Counted from the first letter of the stretch, positions 39,322 through 50,602 are shown. The stretch: 64,000 bases of DNA from Streptomyces coeruleorubidus (GCF_028885415.1 NZ_CP118527.1:4030001-4094000); one strand, 5' to 3'. The notes: generated by a model from the letters alone, not told the origin. A program made the numbers and translations.

Positions 39322-39816
39322 ATGCACACCGACCGCACCTCCACCACCCGCTTCGCCGTACAAGTCGACGCCGCCCTGCGCGCCGCCGGCTGGCAACCCG
39401 GACGCTGGGACATCAAACAAGCCGAGATCTGGGCGGACGCCCTGCGCGACCACATCTCACCCGCCGGCCACCGCCACACCGTCTTCCCCGCAGCCGTCGA
39501 GGCCTGGGCCGAATTCGGCGGACTCCACATCACCCCCACCGGCCCCGGCCGGCAGGTCGCCCCCGCCGCCCTCCACCTGGACCCCCTGCACGGCCTCCAC
39601 ATGGCCCGCACCCTCGGCGACCTCGGCCGCGCCCTCGGCACCGAGGTCTGCCCCCTCGGCGCCGAAACCGACAGCCAGGCCCTCCTCGCCATCGACACCG
39701 AAGGCCGCGTCTACACCCTCGACCACACCGGCGACTGGTACCTCGGCCCCGACATCGACCAGGCCCTGTCCACCCTCATCGCCGGCACCGAACCGACACG
39801 CCTGACAGCGGGCTGA
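39322..39816 (+). CDS. SUKH-3 family immunity-type protein
   Basis: The 164-residue acidic protein (MHTDRTSTTRFAVQVDAALR) has the SUKH-3 pattern: N-terminal helix RFAVQVDAALRAAGWQPGRW, DIKQAEIWADAL, HTVFPAAVEAWAEFGGLHI, and the C-terminal LLAIDTEGRVYTLDHTGDWY-LG. SUKH proteins bind and neutralise nuclease or deaminase toxins. The gene starts 79 bp after the deaminase stop with GAAGGG 3-4 nt before the ATG, and is presumably cotranscribed with it. It ends 28 bp from the convergent histidine kinase gene. Confidence 0.88.
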   Translation: MHTDRTSTTRFAVQVDAALRAAGWQPGRWDIKQAEIWADALRDHISPAGHRHTVFPAAVEAWAEFGGLHITPTGPGRQVAPAALHLDPLHGLHMARTLGDLGRALGTEVCPLGAETDSQALLAIDTEGRVYTLDHTGDWYLGPDIDQALSTLIAGTEPTRLTAG

Positions 39817-39844
39817 CCACAGCCGCACAAGGCCGCGGGGGCGG

Positions 39845-41143
39845 CTACGACGCCGGAATCACCGCGGACACCCGAAAACCCCCCGCGTCCGTCGGCCCCG
39901 ACACGAACACCCCGCCCAGCGCGGCAACCCGCTCCTTCATCCCCACCAGCCCGTTCCCCCCGGACGGCAACCGCGCCGACGACGCCGCCGCCTCGGGCGG
40001 CTCGTTCTCCACCTGCATCGCGATCTCCGACACCCGATGCGCCAGCCGCACATACGTCTTCGCCCCGGCCGCGTGCTTGTGGACGTTCGTCAACGCCTCC
40101 TGCACCACCCGATACGCCGTCTGCTCCACCTGCGGCGGATACGACCGGGCATCCCCCTCCACCGACAGATCGACCACCATCCCCGCCGCGGCCGACTGCC
40201 CGACCAACTCCTCGATCTCCGCCAGACACGGCCCCTCGTCATCGGCGGCCCGCGAAGCCGCCGCCGCGGCAGCCACCCCCACCGCCGCCAACGGCACCGA
40301 CGCGGCACGCTCACGCCGCTCGCCCCCGCCACTGCGCAGCACCCCGAGCATCTCCCGCAGCTCGGTCAGCGCCTGCCGTCCCATGTCCCCCACGAGCGCG
40401 GCGTTCCTGACGGCCTTCTCGGGATCCTTGCGCGCCACGGCCTGCAGCGCGGCGGCATGCACGACCATCAGACTCACCCGATGCGCGACCACGTCGTGCA
40501 TCTCCCGGGCGATCCGCGTCCGCTCCTCGTTCCGGGCCCACTCGGCCCGCTCCTCCGCCCGCTCCGCGAGCAGCTGAAGCTCCCGCTCCAGACTGTCCGC
40601 ACGCTCCCGCAGGCTCTCCATCAGCCGCCGCCGGGCACCCACGTACAGACCGAGCAGCACCGGGGGCGCCGTGAAGCCGAGCGACATCGTGATGGCCGCG
40701 AAGGGCACGAACCAGTCCCCTATGTCCAGATCGCCCCGCACCATGTCCTGCCGCGTCTTCACGAACGTCACGATGAGCGTTGCCACCAGCGACATCCCCG
40801 CAAGCGAGCCGATGATCCGCCGGGGCAGCTCGGACGCGGCCAGCGTGTAGAGGCCGACGATGCCCATCAGGAAACCCATCTGGGCCGGCGTGATGGCGAT
40901 CGAGACCAGCACGACGGCGATCGGCCACCGCCGCCGCAGGAGCAGCACGGACCCGGCCAGCAAGCCGAAAACGACCCCCGCGGCCACCGGGATCCCCGCG
41001 TCCCTGGCGAACGGAAAGCCCTCCGCCCCGCACTCCAGCGCCGACACCACGGCCAAGCTCACATCGAACACGGCACTACGCCGTCTGGCCCACCACCACG
41101 ACCCTCCCCGGGCCGTCACATGCTCTTCCCCCGTCGCGGTCAT
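39845..41143 (-). CDS. Orphan NarL/DesK-type sensor histidine kinase (HisKA_3)
   Basis: The 432-residue membrane protein has an N-terminal sensor region of about five or six helices (VSLAVVSALE, AGVVFGLLAGSVLLLRRRWP, AVVLVSIAITPAQMGFLMGI), then a coiled linker (RERADSLERELQLLAERAEE). The HisKA_3 dimerisation domain has phospho-acceptor His in RIAREMHDVVAHRVSLMVVH. The ATPase domain has QTAYRVVQEALTNVHKHA (N box) and GGNGLVGMKERVAALGG (G box). No response-regulator gene flanks it, so its partner is elsewhere. The ligand sensed is unknown. Confidence 0.92.
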   Translation of the reverse strand: MTATGEEHVTARGGSWWWARRRSAVFDVSLAVVSALECGAEGFPFARDAGIPVAAGVVFGLLAGSVLLLRRRWPIAVVLVSIAITPAQMGFLMGIVGLYTLAASELPRRIIGSLAGMSLVATLIVTFVKTRQDMVRGDLDIGDWFVPFAAITMSLGFTAPPVLLGLYVGARRRLMESLRERADSLERELQLLAERAEERAEWARNEERTRIAREMHDVVAHRVSLMVVHAAALQAVARKDPEKAVRNAALVGDMGRQALTELREMLGVLRSGGGERRERAASVPLAAVGVAAAAAASRAADDEGPCLAEIEELVGQSAAAGMVVDLSVEGDARSYPPQVEQTAYRVVQEALTNVHKHAAGAKTYVRLAHRVSEIAMQVENEPPEAAASSARLPSGGNGLVGMKERVAALGGVFVSGPTDAGGFRVSAVIPAS

Positions 41144-41304
41144 GGCTCCAGCCTACGGGCGCCCACAGCCGGTTTTCCGGTGAGTTTCCCGGACTGGCCT
41201 ACACCACACTCCGTGACCGTTCGGCAGCGATACGGCCCGATATCCCTCGAACTGCTGAATCGCTCACCGTTCGATCCCGGAACCCTCCATTCCGCCCGGA
41301 CGGT

Positions 41305-42171
41305 ATGCGTATGACACATGCCACTGGCAAATACGCCGACTTCGAGGGACTGCGGGAGAGGGCGGTGGCGCTGCGGCGCGCGGGCTACAGCCTTCGGCAG
41401 ATCCGCGACGAGCTGAAGATCTTCAACAACGACATCCTCAACCAACTGGTGAAGGGGGAGCCGCCGCCGGCCTGGACGAAGCGCCCGAACGCGAAGGACG
41501 ACCTACGGCAGAGGGCGAGGGAACTCCGGCTCCAGGGCTGGACGTACGACCAGATCGAGGCGGAGCTGGGGTGCTCGAGGAGCTCGGTATCACTGTGGGT
41601 GAGGGACCTCCCGAAGCCGGAGCCCCGGTACACGCCGGAGGAACAGCGGGCACTCATGCAAGCGGGTCTCGCCCGGCTCCGCGCCACACAGGACGAAGAG
41701 CGCAAGCGCACCAAGGAAAGCGCAACACAGGAGGTGGGCGACCTCACGGACAGGGAGCTGTTCCTGACGGGCGTCGCGCTCTACTGGGCCGAGGGCGCCA
41801 AGAGCAAGCCGTACGACCGGCGCGAGAGGGTCGTCTTCGTCAACAGTGACCCTGGAGTGATCCGGGTCTACCTCGCCTGGCTCGACCTGCTCGGGGTGAG
41901 CCGGGAACGCCTGCGCTTCCGGGTACTCATCCACGAATCAGCGGACGTGGACGCGGCGCAGCGCTATTGGGCAGACCTGGCTGACGTCGACTCGTCGGTC
42001 TTCGCCCGGCCGACGCTGAAGAAGCACAACCCGAAAACCGTCCGCAAGAACACCGGCGACGACTACCACGGCTGCCTCGTCGTGACGGTGGCCCGAAGTG
42101 CCGAGCTGTACAACCGCATCGAGGGCTGGTGGAGCGGCATCGTTGCCCACGCTGAGGCACGTCTCCGGTAA
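41305..42171 (+). CDS. Helix-turn-helix protein with LAGLIDADG-like C-terminal domain
   Basis: The 288-residue soluble protein has two helix-turn-helix-like units: VALRRAGYSLRQIRDELKIF and ARELRLQGWTYDQIEAELGC-SRSSVSLWVRDLP. The latter is a resolvase/transposase-type recognition helix. The second half (ELFLTGVALYWAEGAKSK, VVFVNSDPGVIRVYLAWLDL, RFRVLIHESADVDAAQRYWA, GCLVVTVARSAELYNRIEGW) has the spacing of a LAGLIDADG homing-endonuclease fold, with the acidic residue in YWAEG where the motif's Asp/Glu would be. There is no ribosome-binding site before ATG 41305 or ATG 41311. It sits 15 bp before tRNA-Gln. Function unknown; domesticated endonuclease or regulator. Confidence 0.75.
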   Translation: MRMTHATGKYADFEGLRERAVALRRAGYSLRQIRDELKIFNNDILNQLVKGEPPPAWTKRPNAKDDLRQRARELRLQGWTYDQIEAELGCSRSSVSLWVRDLPKPEPRYTPEEQRALMQAGLARLRATQDEERKRTKESATQEVGDLTDRELFLTGVALYWAEGAKSKPYDRRERVVFVNSDPGVIRVYLAWLDLLGVSRERLRFRVLIHESADVDAAQRYWADLADVDSSVFARPTLKKHNPKTVRKNTGDDYHGCLVVTVARSAELYNRIEGWWSGIVAHAEARLR

Positions 42172-42185
42172 GGTCTGAGGCGCTG

Positions 42186-42258
42186 TCCCCCGTGGTGTAA
42201 CTGGCAGCACACTGGTTTTTGGTACCAGCAGGACAAGGTTCGAATCCTTGCGGGGGAG
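42186..42258 (+). tRNA. tRNA-Gln (anticodon TTG)
   Basis: A full cloverleaf is visible. The acceptor stem is TCCCCCG/CGGGGGA, the D arm runs GTGTAACTGGCAGCAC, the anticodon stem CTGGT/ACCAG encloses loop TTTTGGT (anticodon TTG, reads CAA), and the T arm is CAAGG-TTCGAAT-CCTTG. Discriminator G is at 42258, followed by an encoded CCA (42259-42261). A 11-bp hairpin downstream terminates it. Confidence 0.96.
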
Positions 42259-42283
42259 CCAGCGGCCCCCAGAGCCTCGGTTC

Positions 42284-42317
42284 GGGGCCTGACCGCGTGA
42301 CCCCCCGGTCAGGCCCC
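42284..42317 (+). terminator. Terminator after tRNA-Gln
   Basis: GGGGCCTGACC (42284-42294) pairs perfectly with GGTCAGGCCCC (42307-42317) across a 12-nt loop. It lies 23 bp after the tRNA CCA end and 77 bp before glmU. Confidence 0.8.
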
Positions 42318-42393
42318 ACACCCACACCCCCCACAAAACCCCCCGGTATCCTGCGGATGTCACCCCACCCCATCCACAGCCGAAGGGCATCCC

Positions 42394-43839
42394 GTGAGCG
42401 CCAACCGCCCGGCAGCCGTCGTCGTTCTCGCAGCGGGTGAGGGCACCCGTATGAAGTCGGCCACACCCAAGGTCCTGCACGAGCTCTGCGGCCGCAGTCT
42501 CGTGGGACACGTGCTCGCCGCCGCGGGCGAGCTGCACCCCGAGAACCTGGTCGTCGTGGTCGGCCACGCCCGTGAGAAGGTCACCGCCCATCTCGGCGAG
42601 ATCGCACCGGACGTCCGCACAGCGGTACAGGCGGAGCAGAACGGCACCGGGCACGCCGTACGGATGGGGCTGGAAGAGCTCGGCGGGGCGGTCGACGGGA
42701 CCGTTGTCGTCGTGTGCGGGGACACTCCCCTGCTCACCGGCGCGACGCTCCAGGCCCTGTCCGCCACGCACTGCGCCGACGGCAACGCGGTCACCGTGCT
42801 GACCGCCGAGGTGCCGGACGCGACCGGCTATGGCCGGATCGTGCGGGACGACTCGGGTGCCGTGACGGCGATCGTGGAGCACAAGGACGCCACCGACGCC
42901 CAGCGGTCGATCCGTGAGATCAACTCGGGGGTGTTCGCGTTCGACGGGCAGCTGCTCGCCGACGCGCTGAAGAAGGTGCGGACCGACAACAGTCAGGGCG
43001 AGGAGTACCTGACCGATGTCCTGGGGATCCTGCGTGAGGCCGGGCACCGCGTGGGCGCCTCCGTGGCCGCGGACCACCGGGAGATCGCCGGCATCAACAA
43101 CCGCGTGCAGCTCTCCGAGGCCCGTCGCATCCTCAACGACCGGCTGGTCACCGAGGCCATGCTGTCCGGTGTCACGGTCATCGATCCGGCGACCACCTGG
43201 GTCGATGTCACCGTCACGTTCGAGCAGGACGCCGTCGTCCACCCGGGCACACAGCTGCAGGGGTCGACGCACCTCGGCGAGCGCGCCGAGGTCGGGCCCA
43301 ACTGCCGGCTGACCGACACCCGGATCGGCGCCGGCGCGCGGGTCGACAACACCGTGGCCGTGGGCGCGGAGGTGGGCGCGGAGGCGAGCGTCGGGCCGTA
43401 CGCGTATCTGCGTCCGGGGACCCGGCTGGGCGCCAAGGGCAAGATCGGGACGTACGTGGAGACGAAGAACGCCTCCATCGGTGAGGGGACGAAGGTGCCT
43501 CACCTGTCGTATGTCGGTGACGCGACGATCGGTGAGCACACGAACATCGGTGCGGCGAGCGTGTTCGTGAACTACGACGGTCAGGAGAAGCACCACACGA
43601 CGATCGGTTCGCACTGCCGCACGGGCTCGGACAACATGTTTGTGGCGCCTGTCACGGTCGGGGACGGCGCGTACACCGCTGCCGGGTCCGTGATCACGAA
43701 GGATGTGCCGCCCGGTTCGCTGGCCGTGGCCCGTGGTCAGCAGCGGAATATCGAGGGTTGGGTGGCTCGAAAGCGTCCGGGGAGCGCGGCCGCGAAGGCG
43801 GCGGAGGCGGCTTCCCGGGGGTCGGCCGACGAGGGCTGA
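42394..43839 (+). CDS. glmU: Bifunctional GlmU: glucosamine-1-phosphate acetyltransferase / UDP-GlcNAc pyrophosphorylase
   Basis: The 481-residue protein makes UDP-N-acetylglucosamine for peptidoglycan. The N-terminal uridylyltransferase domain shows [19 protein letters not shown] and [11 protein letters not shown] with [10 protein letters not shown]. The C-terminal left-handed beta-helix acetyltransferase shows hexapeptide repeats, [40 protein letters not shown] (catalytic His in HLSYVGD), and [13 protein letters not shown]. The tail is Ala-rich. GTG 42394 is the start ([17 protein letters not shown]). It heads the glmU-prs-rplY-pth run, a conserved actinobacterial order. Confidence 0.96.
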   Translation: MSANRPAAVVVLAAGEGTRMKSATPKVLHELCGRSLVGHVLAAAGELHPENLVVVVGHAREKVTAHLGEIAPDVRTAVQAEQNGTGHAVRMGLEELGGAVDGTVVVVCGDTPLLTGATLQALSATHCADGNAVTVLTAEVPDATGYGRIVRDDSGAVTAIVEHKDATDAQRSIREINSGVFAFDGQLLADALKKVRTDNSQGEEYLTDVLGILREAGHRVGASVAADHREIAGINNRVQLSEARRILNDRLVTEAMLSGVTVIDPATTWVDVTVTFEQDAVVHPGTQLQGSTHLGERAEVGPNCRLTDTRIGAGARVDNTVAVGAEVGAEASVGPYAYLRPGTRLGAKGKIGTYVETKNASIGEGTKVPHLSYVGDATIGEHTNIGAASVFVNYDGQEKHHTTIGSHCRTGSDNMFVAPVTVGDGAYTAAGSVITKDVPPGSLAVARGQQRNIEGWVARKRPGSAAAKAAEAASRGSADEG

Positions 43840-43972
43840 CCGAAACCGGTGCCTAGAACACGGCGTACGGTGATAAGTGCATACCCGCACCCCACCAGCT
43901 GAGACGGCCTCCAGCAAGCCGGCTGAGAGGTCTCTCGACACCCAGCTGCGACACCTCTGAGGAGACAGTGCT

Positions 43973-44953
43973 GTGACCGGGATCAAGACGACCGGCGAGA
44001 AGAAGTTGATGTTCTTCTCCGGCCGCGCCCACCCCGAGCTTGCCGAGGAGGTCGCCCAGCAGTTGGGTGTCGGGGTCGTCCCGACGAAGGCCTTCGACTT
44101 CGCGAACGGCGAGATCTATGTGCGTTATCAGGAGTCGGCACGTGGTGCCGACTGCTTCCTGATCCAGAGCCACACGGCTCCGATCAACAAGTGGATCATG
44201 GAGCAGTTGATCATGATCGACGCACTGAAGCGTGCGTCGGCCCGCTCCATCACCGTCATCGTGCCGTTCTACGGTTACGCGCGGCAGGACAAGAAGCACC
44301 GGGGACGTGAACCGATTTCGGCGCGTCTGATCGCGGACATGATGAAGACCGCGGGCGCGGACCGGATCCTGACCGTGGATCTGCACACGGACCAGATCCA
44401 GGGCTTCTTCGACGGTCCGGTGGATCACCTGTTCGCGTTGCCGCTGCTGGCGGATTACGTGGGGCGGAAGGTGGACCGGGACAAGCTGACGGTCGTGTCT
44501 CCGGACGCGGGTCGGGTTCGGGTCGCCGACCGCTGGTGCGACCGGCTGGGTGCACCGCTGGCGATCGTGCACAAGCGCCGGGACAAGGATGTCGCGAACC
44601 AGGTCACCGTCCACGAGGTCGTGGGTGAGGTGAAGGGTCGCGTGTGTGTCCTGGTGGACGACATGATCGACACGGGTGGGACGATCTGTGCCGCGGCGGA
44701 CGCGCTGTTCGCGCACGGCGCGGAGGACGTGATCGTGACGGCGACGCACGGTGTGCTGTCGGGTCCGGCGGCGGACCGGCTGAAGAACTCGCGGGTGAGT
44801 GAGTTCGTGTTCACGAACACGCTGCCGACGCCGGGTGAGCTGAGCGGGGACCTGGACAAGATCTCGGTGCTGTCGATCGCGCCGACGATCGCGAACGCGG
44901 TGCGTGAGGTGTTCGAGGACGGTTCGGTGACGAGCCTGTTCGACGACCAGTAG
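43973..44953 (+). CDS. prs: Ribose-phosphate pyrophosphokinase (PRPP synthetase)
   Basis: The 326-residue class I PRPP synthetase starts at GTG 43973, 7 nt after GAGGAGA. Visible are the FANGEIYVRYQESARGADCF region, the ATP-binding YGYARQDKKHRGREPISARL, the signature VDLHTDQIQGFFDGPVDHL, and the PRPP-binding loop VLVDDMIDTGGTICAAADAL. It converts ribose 5-phosphate and ATP to PRPP for nucleotide, histidine and tryptophan synthesis. The 133-bp gap after glmU includes a GAGAG-GT-CTCTC dyad and probably an extra promoter. Confidence 0.96.
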   Translation: MTGIKTTGEKKLMFFSGRAHPELAEEVAQQLGVGVVPTKAFDFANGEIYVRYQESARGADCFLIQSHTAPINKWIMEQLIMIDALKRASARSITVIVPFYGYARQDKKHRGREPISARLIADMMKTAGADRILTVDLHTDQIQGFFDGPVDHLFALPLLADYVGRKVDRDKLTVVSPDAGRVRVADRWCDRLGAPLAIVHKRRDKDVANQVTVHEVVGEVKGRVCVLVDDMIDTGGTICAAADALFAHGAEDVIVTATHGVLSGPAADRLKNSRVSEFVFTNTLPTPGELSGDLDKISVLSIAPTIANAVREVFEDGSVTSLFDDQ

Positions 44954-44984
44954 GGGCCCCTTGGTCGGGCTTGTGTAGATCGTT

Positions 44985-45041
44985 TTGGGTGCGGCCTCCC
45001 TCGCCGAGTAGACTGCTGAAGTTGCTCGGCGAGGGAGGCCG
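44985..45041 (+). promoter_or_regulatory. 17-bp inverted repeat with embedded promoter in the rplY leader
   Basis: CGGCCTCCCTCGCCGAG (44992-45008) is perfectly complementary to 45025-45041, with a 16-nt loop. The loop begins with TAGACT (45009-45014), a good -10, with TTGGGT (44985-44990) 18 bp upstream as -35. The structure can act as prs terminator for read-through RNA, while a rplY promoter fires from inside the loop. Alternatively it is a protein-binding dyad. Confidence 0.6.
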
Positions 45042-45149
45042 TACCGCTTCTTCTGGAGGCTTGTACGGCGGTCCGTTATCGACGCGCTCTTCGTAGCAGG
45101 CCGTTCGTGGCCGGGTGACCACGTCCGTTTCTGACTTCGAGGAGTGTTT

Positions 45150-45743
45150 ATGTCCGAGGTGAAGATCTCCGCCGCGACGCGCACCGAGTTCGGCAAGGGT
45201 GCCGCGCGCCGTATCCGTCGTGAATCCAAGGTTCCGGGTGTTCTGTACGGGCACGGTTCGGACCCGCTGCACCTGACCCTGCCGGGTCACGACCTGCTGA
45301 TGGCGCTGCGTACGCCGAACGTGCTGATCGCGCTGGACATCGACGGCAAGCAGAACGAGCTGGCGATTCCGAAGGCCGTGCAGCGTGACCCGCTGAAGGG
45401 TTTCCTGGAGCACGTGGACCTGCAGCTGGTGAAGCGTGGCGAGCAGGTCAACGTCGAGATCTACGTCCACACCGAGGGTGAGCTGGCGCCGGGCGGCAAC
45501 CTGCTGGAGCACGTGCTGAACGCGCTTCCGGTGGTGGCCGAGGCCACGCACATCCCGGAGTCCGTGACCGTCTCCGTCGAGGGTCTGGCGGCCGGTGACT
45601 CGATCCTGGCCAAGGACATCCCGCTGCCGAAGGGCACGACGCTGGACGTCGAGGAGGACACCGTCGTCCTGCAGGTCCTGGCCGCGCAGGCCGAGGAGCC
45701 TTCCGAGGGCGAGGAAGAGGGTTCAGAGGCCGCCGAGGCCTGA
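45150..45743 (+). CDS. rplY: 50S ribosomal protein L25 / general stress protein Ctc (TL5 type)
   Basis: The 197-residue protein is the two-domain CTC/TL5 form. The N-terminal 5S rRNA-binding L25 domain ([40 protein letters not shown]) is followed by the C-terminal beta domain ([40 protein letters not shown]), ending in a Glu-rich tail. ATG 45150 is 5 nt from GAGGAG; the in-frame GTG at 45144 would overlap that site. It is located between prs and pth as in most actinobacteria. Confidence 0.95.
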   Translation: MSEVKISAATRTEFGKGAARRIRRESKVPGVLYGHGSDPLHLTLPGHDLLMALRTPNVLIALDIDGKQNELAIPKAVQRDPLKGFLEHVDLQLVKRGEQVNVEIYVHTEGELAPGGNLLEHVLNALPVVAEATHIPESVTVSVEGLAAGDSILAKDIPLPKGTTLDVEEDTVVLQVLAAQAEEPSEGEEEGSEAAEA

Positions 45744-45816
45744 TCCCTCGTCGTCGTTTCGTCGGCCGCTGTTCCCGTGCGGAGCAGCGGCCGACGCGTA
45801 TGAAGGAGACATGGAC

Positions 45817-46413
45817 GTGACGACCGATGCCGCCGCTCCCTGGCTGATCGTGGGGCTGGGCAATCCGGGGCCGGAGTACGCGGGTAACCGGCACAACGTG
45901 GGCTTCATGGTTGCCGATCTGCTGGCGGAGCGGATCGGGGGGAGGTTCAAGCGGGCCGGGAAGGCGCAGGCGCAGGTCGTCGAGGGCCGGATCGGGCCGC
46001 CGGGGCCGCCCAGCCGGCGGGTGATTCTGGCGAAGCCGATGTCGTACATGAATCTGTCGGGCGGGCCGGTGAACGCGCTGCGGGACTTCTACAAGGTGCC
46101 GGTGGCCCATGTGGTGGCGATTCATGACGAGTTGGACATCGATTACGGGATGCTGCGGCTGAAGCTGGGCGGCGGGGACAACGGGCACAACGGGCTGAAG
46201 TCGATGACGAAGGCGTTCGGGGCGGACTATCACCGGGTGCGGTTCGGGATCGGCCGGCCGCCGGGTCGGATGCCGGTGGCGGATTTCGTGCTGAGGGATT
46301 TCTCGTCGGCGGAGCGCAAGGAGCTGGACTACTTCGTGGACCGGGCGGCGGACGCGGTGGAGTGTCTGGTGATCGAGGGGCTGGAGCGGGCGCAGAGTAC
46401 GTACAACTCCTGA
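45817..46413 (+). CDS. pth: Peptidyl-tRNA hydrolase
   Basis: The 198-residue protein releases tRNA from abortive peptidyl-tRNA. Motifs are [20 protein letters not shown] (catalytic His in RHNVG), [15 protein letters not shown], the Asp in [25 protein letters not shown], and FRIGIGRP-like [13 protein letters not shown] 45817 lies 8 nt after AAGGAG. The ATG at 45811 is only 2 nt from it and less likely, though it adds just two residues. It is the last of the glmU-prs-rplY-pth group. Confidence 0.95.
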   Translation: MTTDAAAPWLIVGLGNPGPEYAGNRHNVGFMVADLLAERIGGRFKRAGKAQAQVVEGRIGPPGPPSRRVILAKPMSYMNLSGGPVNALRDFYKVPVAHVVAIHDELDIDYGMLRLKLGGGDNGHNGLKSMTKAFGADYHRVRFGIGRPPGRMPVADFVLRDFSSAERKELDYFVDRAADAVECLVIEGLERAQSTYNS

Positions 46414-46455
46414 CTTGTCACCCTCGGGAGTTGACCGGCCGTGGGGGTATGGCCA

Positions 46456-46959
46456 ATGATCCCGGCCATGCCTGCCTCTGCTGCCGTCACTCGCCAGAGC
46501 GCCCATGCCGTGTTGCGGTTCGGGCGGTTCGCGGCGATGGGTGCGGTCGCGGTGCTGATCCTGATCGCGGGTGTGTGGGCGTCGTGGGGTACGGCGCAGC
46601 ACGTGATGCTGACGAAGGGCCGGGAGCGTGGCACGGTCGATGTGACGCGGTGCGGGCAGGACACGTGCACGGGGCCGTACGCGCCGCTGTCGGAGGGTTC
46701 GCAGCCGCGGTCGAGGGTGGTCCTGGAGAAGTCGGTCGCGGTGCAGAAGGGCCGGACCTACACGGTGGTCGTGAAGCCCGGCAGCGATGACGCGGTGCGT
46801 TCGGGCCCGGCCGGGGTGCTGTACGCCTGGATTCCGCTGGGTGGTGCGCTGTTGCTGGCGTCGGTGGTGGTGGCGGGCGGCCTGCTGCGCACGCGGGCGG
46901 CGTGGGTGATGGCGTTGTCGGGGGTGGCGTTGCTGACGGCCGCTTTCGTGACCGTCTGA
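46456..46959 (+). CDS. Small two-helix membrane protein, unknown function
   Basis: The 167-residue protein has one transmembrane helix near the N-terminus (MGAVAVLILIAGVWASWGTA), an extracytoplasmic loop of about 70 residues with a Cys pair (VTRCGQDTCTGPYAPLS) and two C-terminal helices (YAWIPLGGALLLASVVVAGG, AWVMALSGVALLTAAFVTV). The topology resembles a small sensor or assembly factor, but I recognise no family. Start choice between GTG 46441, ATG 46456 and ATG 46468 is uncertain; GGGGG precedes 46456 by 9 nt. Confidence 0.75.
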   Translation: MIPAMPASAAVTRQSAHAVLRFGRFAAMGAVAVLILIAGVWASWGTAQHVMLTKGRERGTVDVTRCGQDTCTGPYAPLSEGSQPRSRVVLEKSVAVQKGRTYTVVVKPGSDDAVRSGPAGVLYAWIPLGGALLLASVVVAGGLLRTRAAWVMALSGVALLTAAFVTV

Positions 46960-47108
46960 GTGACCGTCCGAGGGGTTGTGGCGTTCTCCAGTTCTGTGGA
47001 GGGCCGAGCGTTGTCGCTTCGTGATTGACGGGCGGTCGGGCGTGGCTGGAAGCTGAGCCGCCCCCTCCACATCTTCCCGGTCACTTCTCGAAGATGGATG
47101 ACTTCTCG

Positions 47109-47804
47109 ATGCGAACTCCTTCGCGCGCCGGCGCTGTCGTCGCCGCCGCTTCCGCGGTTCTCCTGCTCGCTCCGGCCGCGCAGGCGGCCCCTCCCGGTGA
47201 CAACGGCACGGTCAAGATCCACGATGCCTCGACGGGCGAGGAGCTGCGCCGCAACGAGCCGCACGTGTGCACGTTCTACCTGGACGCTTTCGGTTTTGAC
47301 GGCGGCCAGGAGGTCGACTGGCACATCGACGCGATCCCGCCGAGTGAGAACAGGGGGGAGGCGGTGAAGTCGGGCGCGCTCACGCTGGATGCTGAGGGCC
47401 ACGGCCGGACGGAGGAGCTGTCGCTGCCGGACGGGCACTACAAGCTGTTCTGGAACTTCGACGGCGAGAAGGGTGCCGGCAAGCACAAGGTGTTCTGGAC
47501 GGACTGCGAGGACGGGCGGGAGCCCGGTGGTTCGGCGCCGTCCGGGGCGGCTTCCCCGTCGCCCTCGTCCGGGGTGTCTCAGGCGCCGTCGGCGGAGCCG
47601 GGGACGTCGGGGTCGCCGAGTTCGCCGGCCGGCGAGGGAGTGCCCGCGTCGTCGTCGTCGCCGTCGCCGCGGGGCGGGGCAGGCGGTGACCTCGCCGAGA
47701 CGGGCAGCGGGGCTCCGGTGGGGCTGCTGTCCGGTGTGGCGGCGGTGCTGGTCGCGGGCGGTGGGTTCCTGGCGTTCCGTCGCCGGAAGGTCAACCGCGG
47801 CTGA
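47109..47804 (+). CDS. Secreted LAxTG sortase-anchored surface protein
   Basis: The 231-residue protein has a signal peptide (MRTPSRAGAVVAAASAVLLL ... AQA) cleaved near residue 24. A small beta-rich domain (TVKIHDASTGEELRRNEPHV, CTFYLDAFGFDGGQEVDWHI, DGHYKLFWNFDGEKGAGKHK) follows, then a Ser/Pro-rich wall-spanning linker. The sorting signal LAETG precedes a hydrophobic helix (GLLSGVAAVLVAGGGFLAFR) and tail RRRKVNRG. LAxTG is the class E sortase motif of Streptomyces, as in chaplins. ATG 47094 (MDDFS) is an in-frame alternative start. Ends in a terminator. Confidence 0.88.
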   Translation: MRTPSRAGAVVAAASAVLLLAPAAQAAPPGDNGTVKIHDASTGEELRRNEPHVCTFYLDAFGFDGGQEVDWHIDAIPPSENRGEAVKSGALTLDAEGHGRTEELSLPDGHYKLFWNFDGEKGAGKHKVFWTDCEDGREPGGSAPSGAASPSPSSGVSQAPSAEPGTSGSPSSPAGEGVPASSSSPSPRGGAGGDLAETGSGAPVGLLSGVAAVLVAGGGFLAFRRRKVNRG

Positions 47805-47815
47805 CGCGGAACGCG

Positions 47816-47851
47816 CCGTGCCCCCGAGTCCGTACGGGCTCGGGGGCACGG
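47816..47851. terminator. Bidirectional terminator between the LAxTG gene and ppc
   Basis: CCGTGCCCCCGAG (47816-47828) pairs perfectly with CTCGGGGGCACGG (47839-47851) across a 10-nt loop, between convergent stops at 47804 and 47870. Confidence 0.85.
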
Positions 47852-47869
47852 TGGTGTCCGGGGAGCGGC

Positions 47870-50602
<2,733 letters not shown>

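Noticed and set aside
42186..42258. tRNA-Gln as an integration site for a mobile element
   Set aside because: No integrase gene and no second copy of the tRNA 3' end were seen nearby; the flanking genes are core functions.
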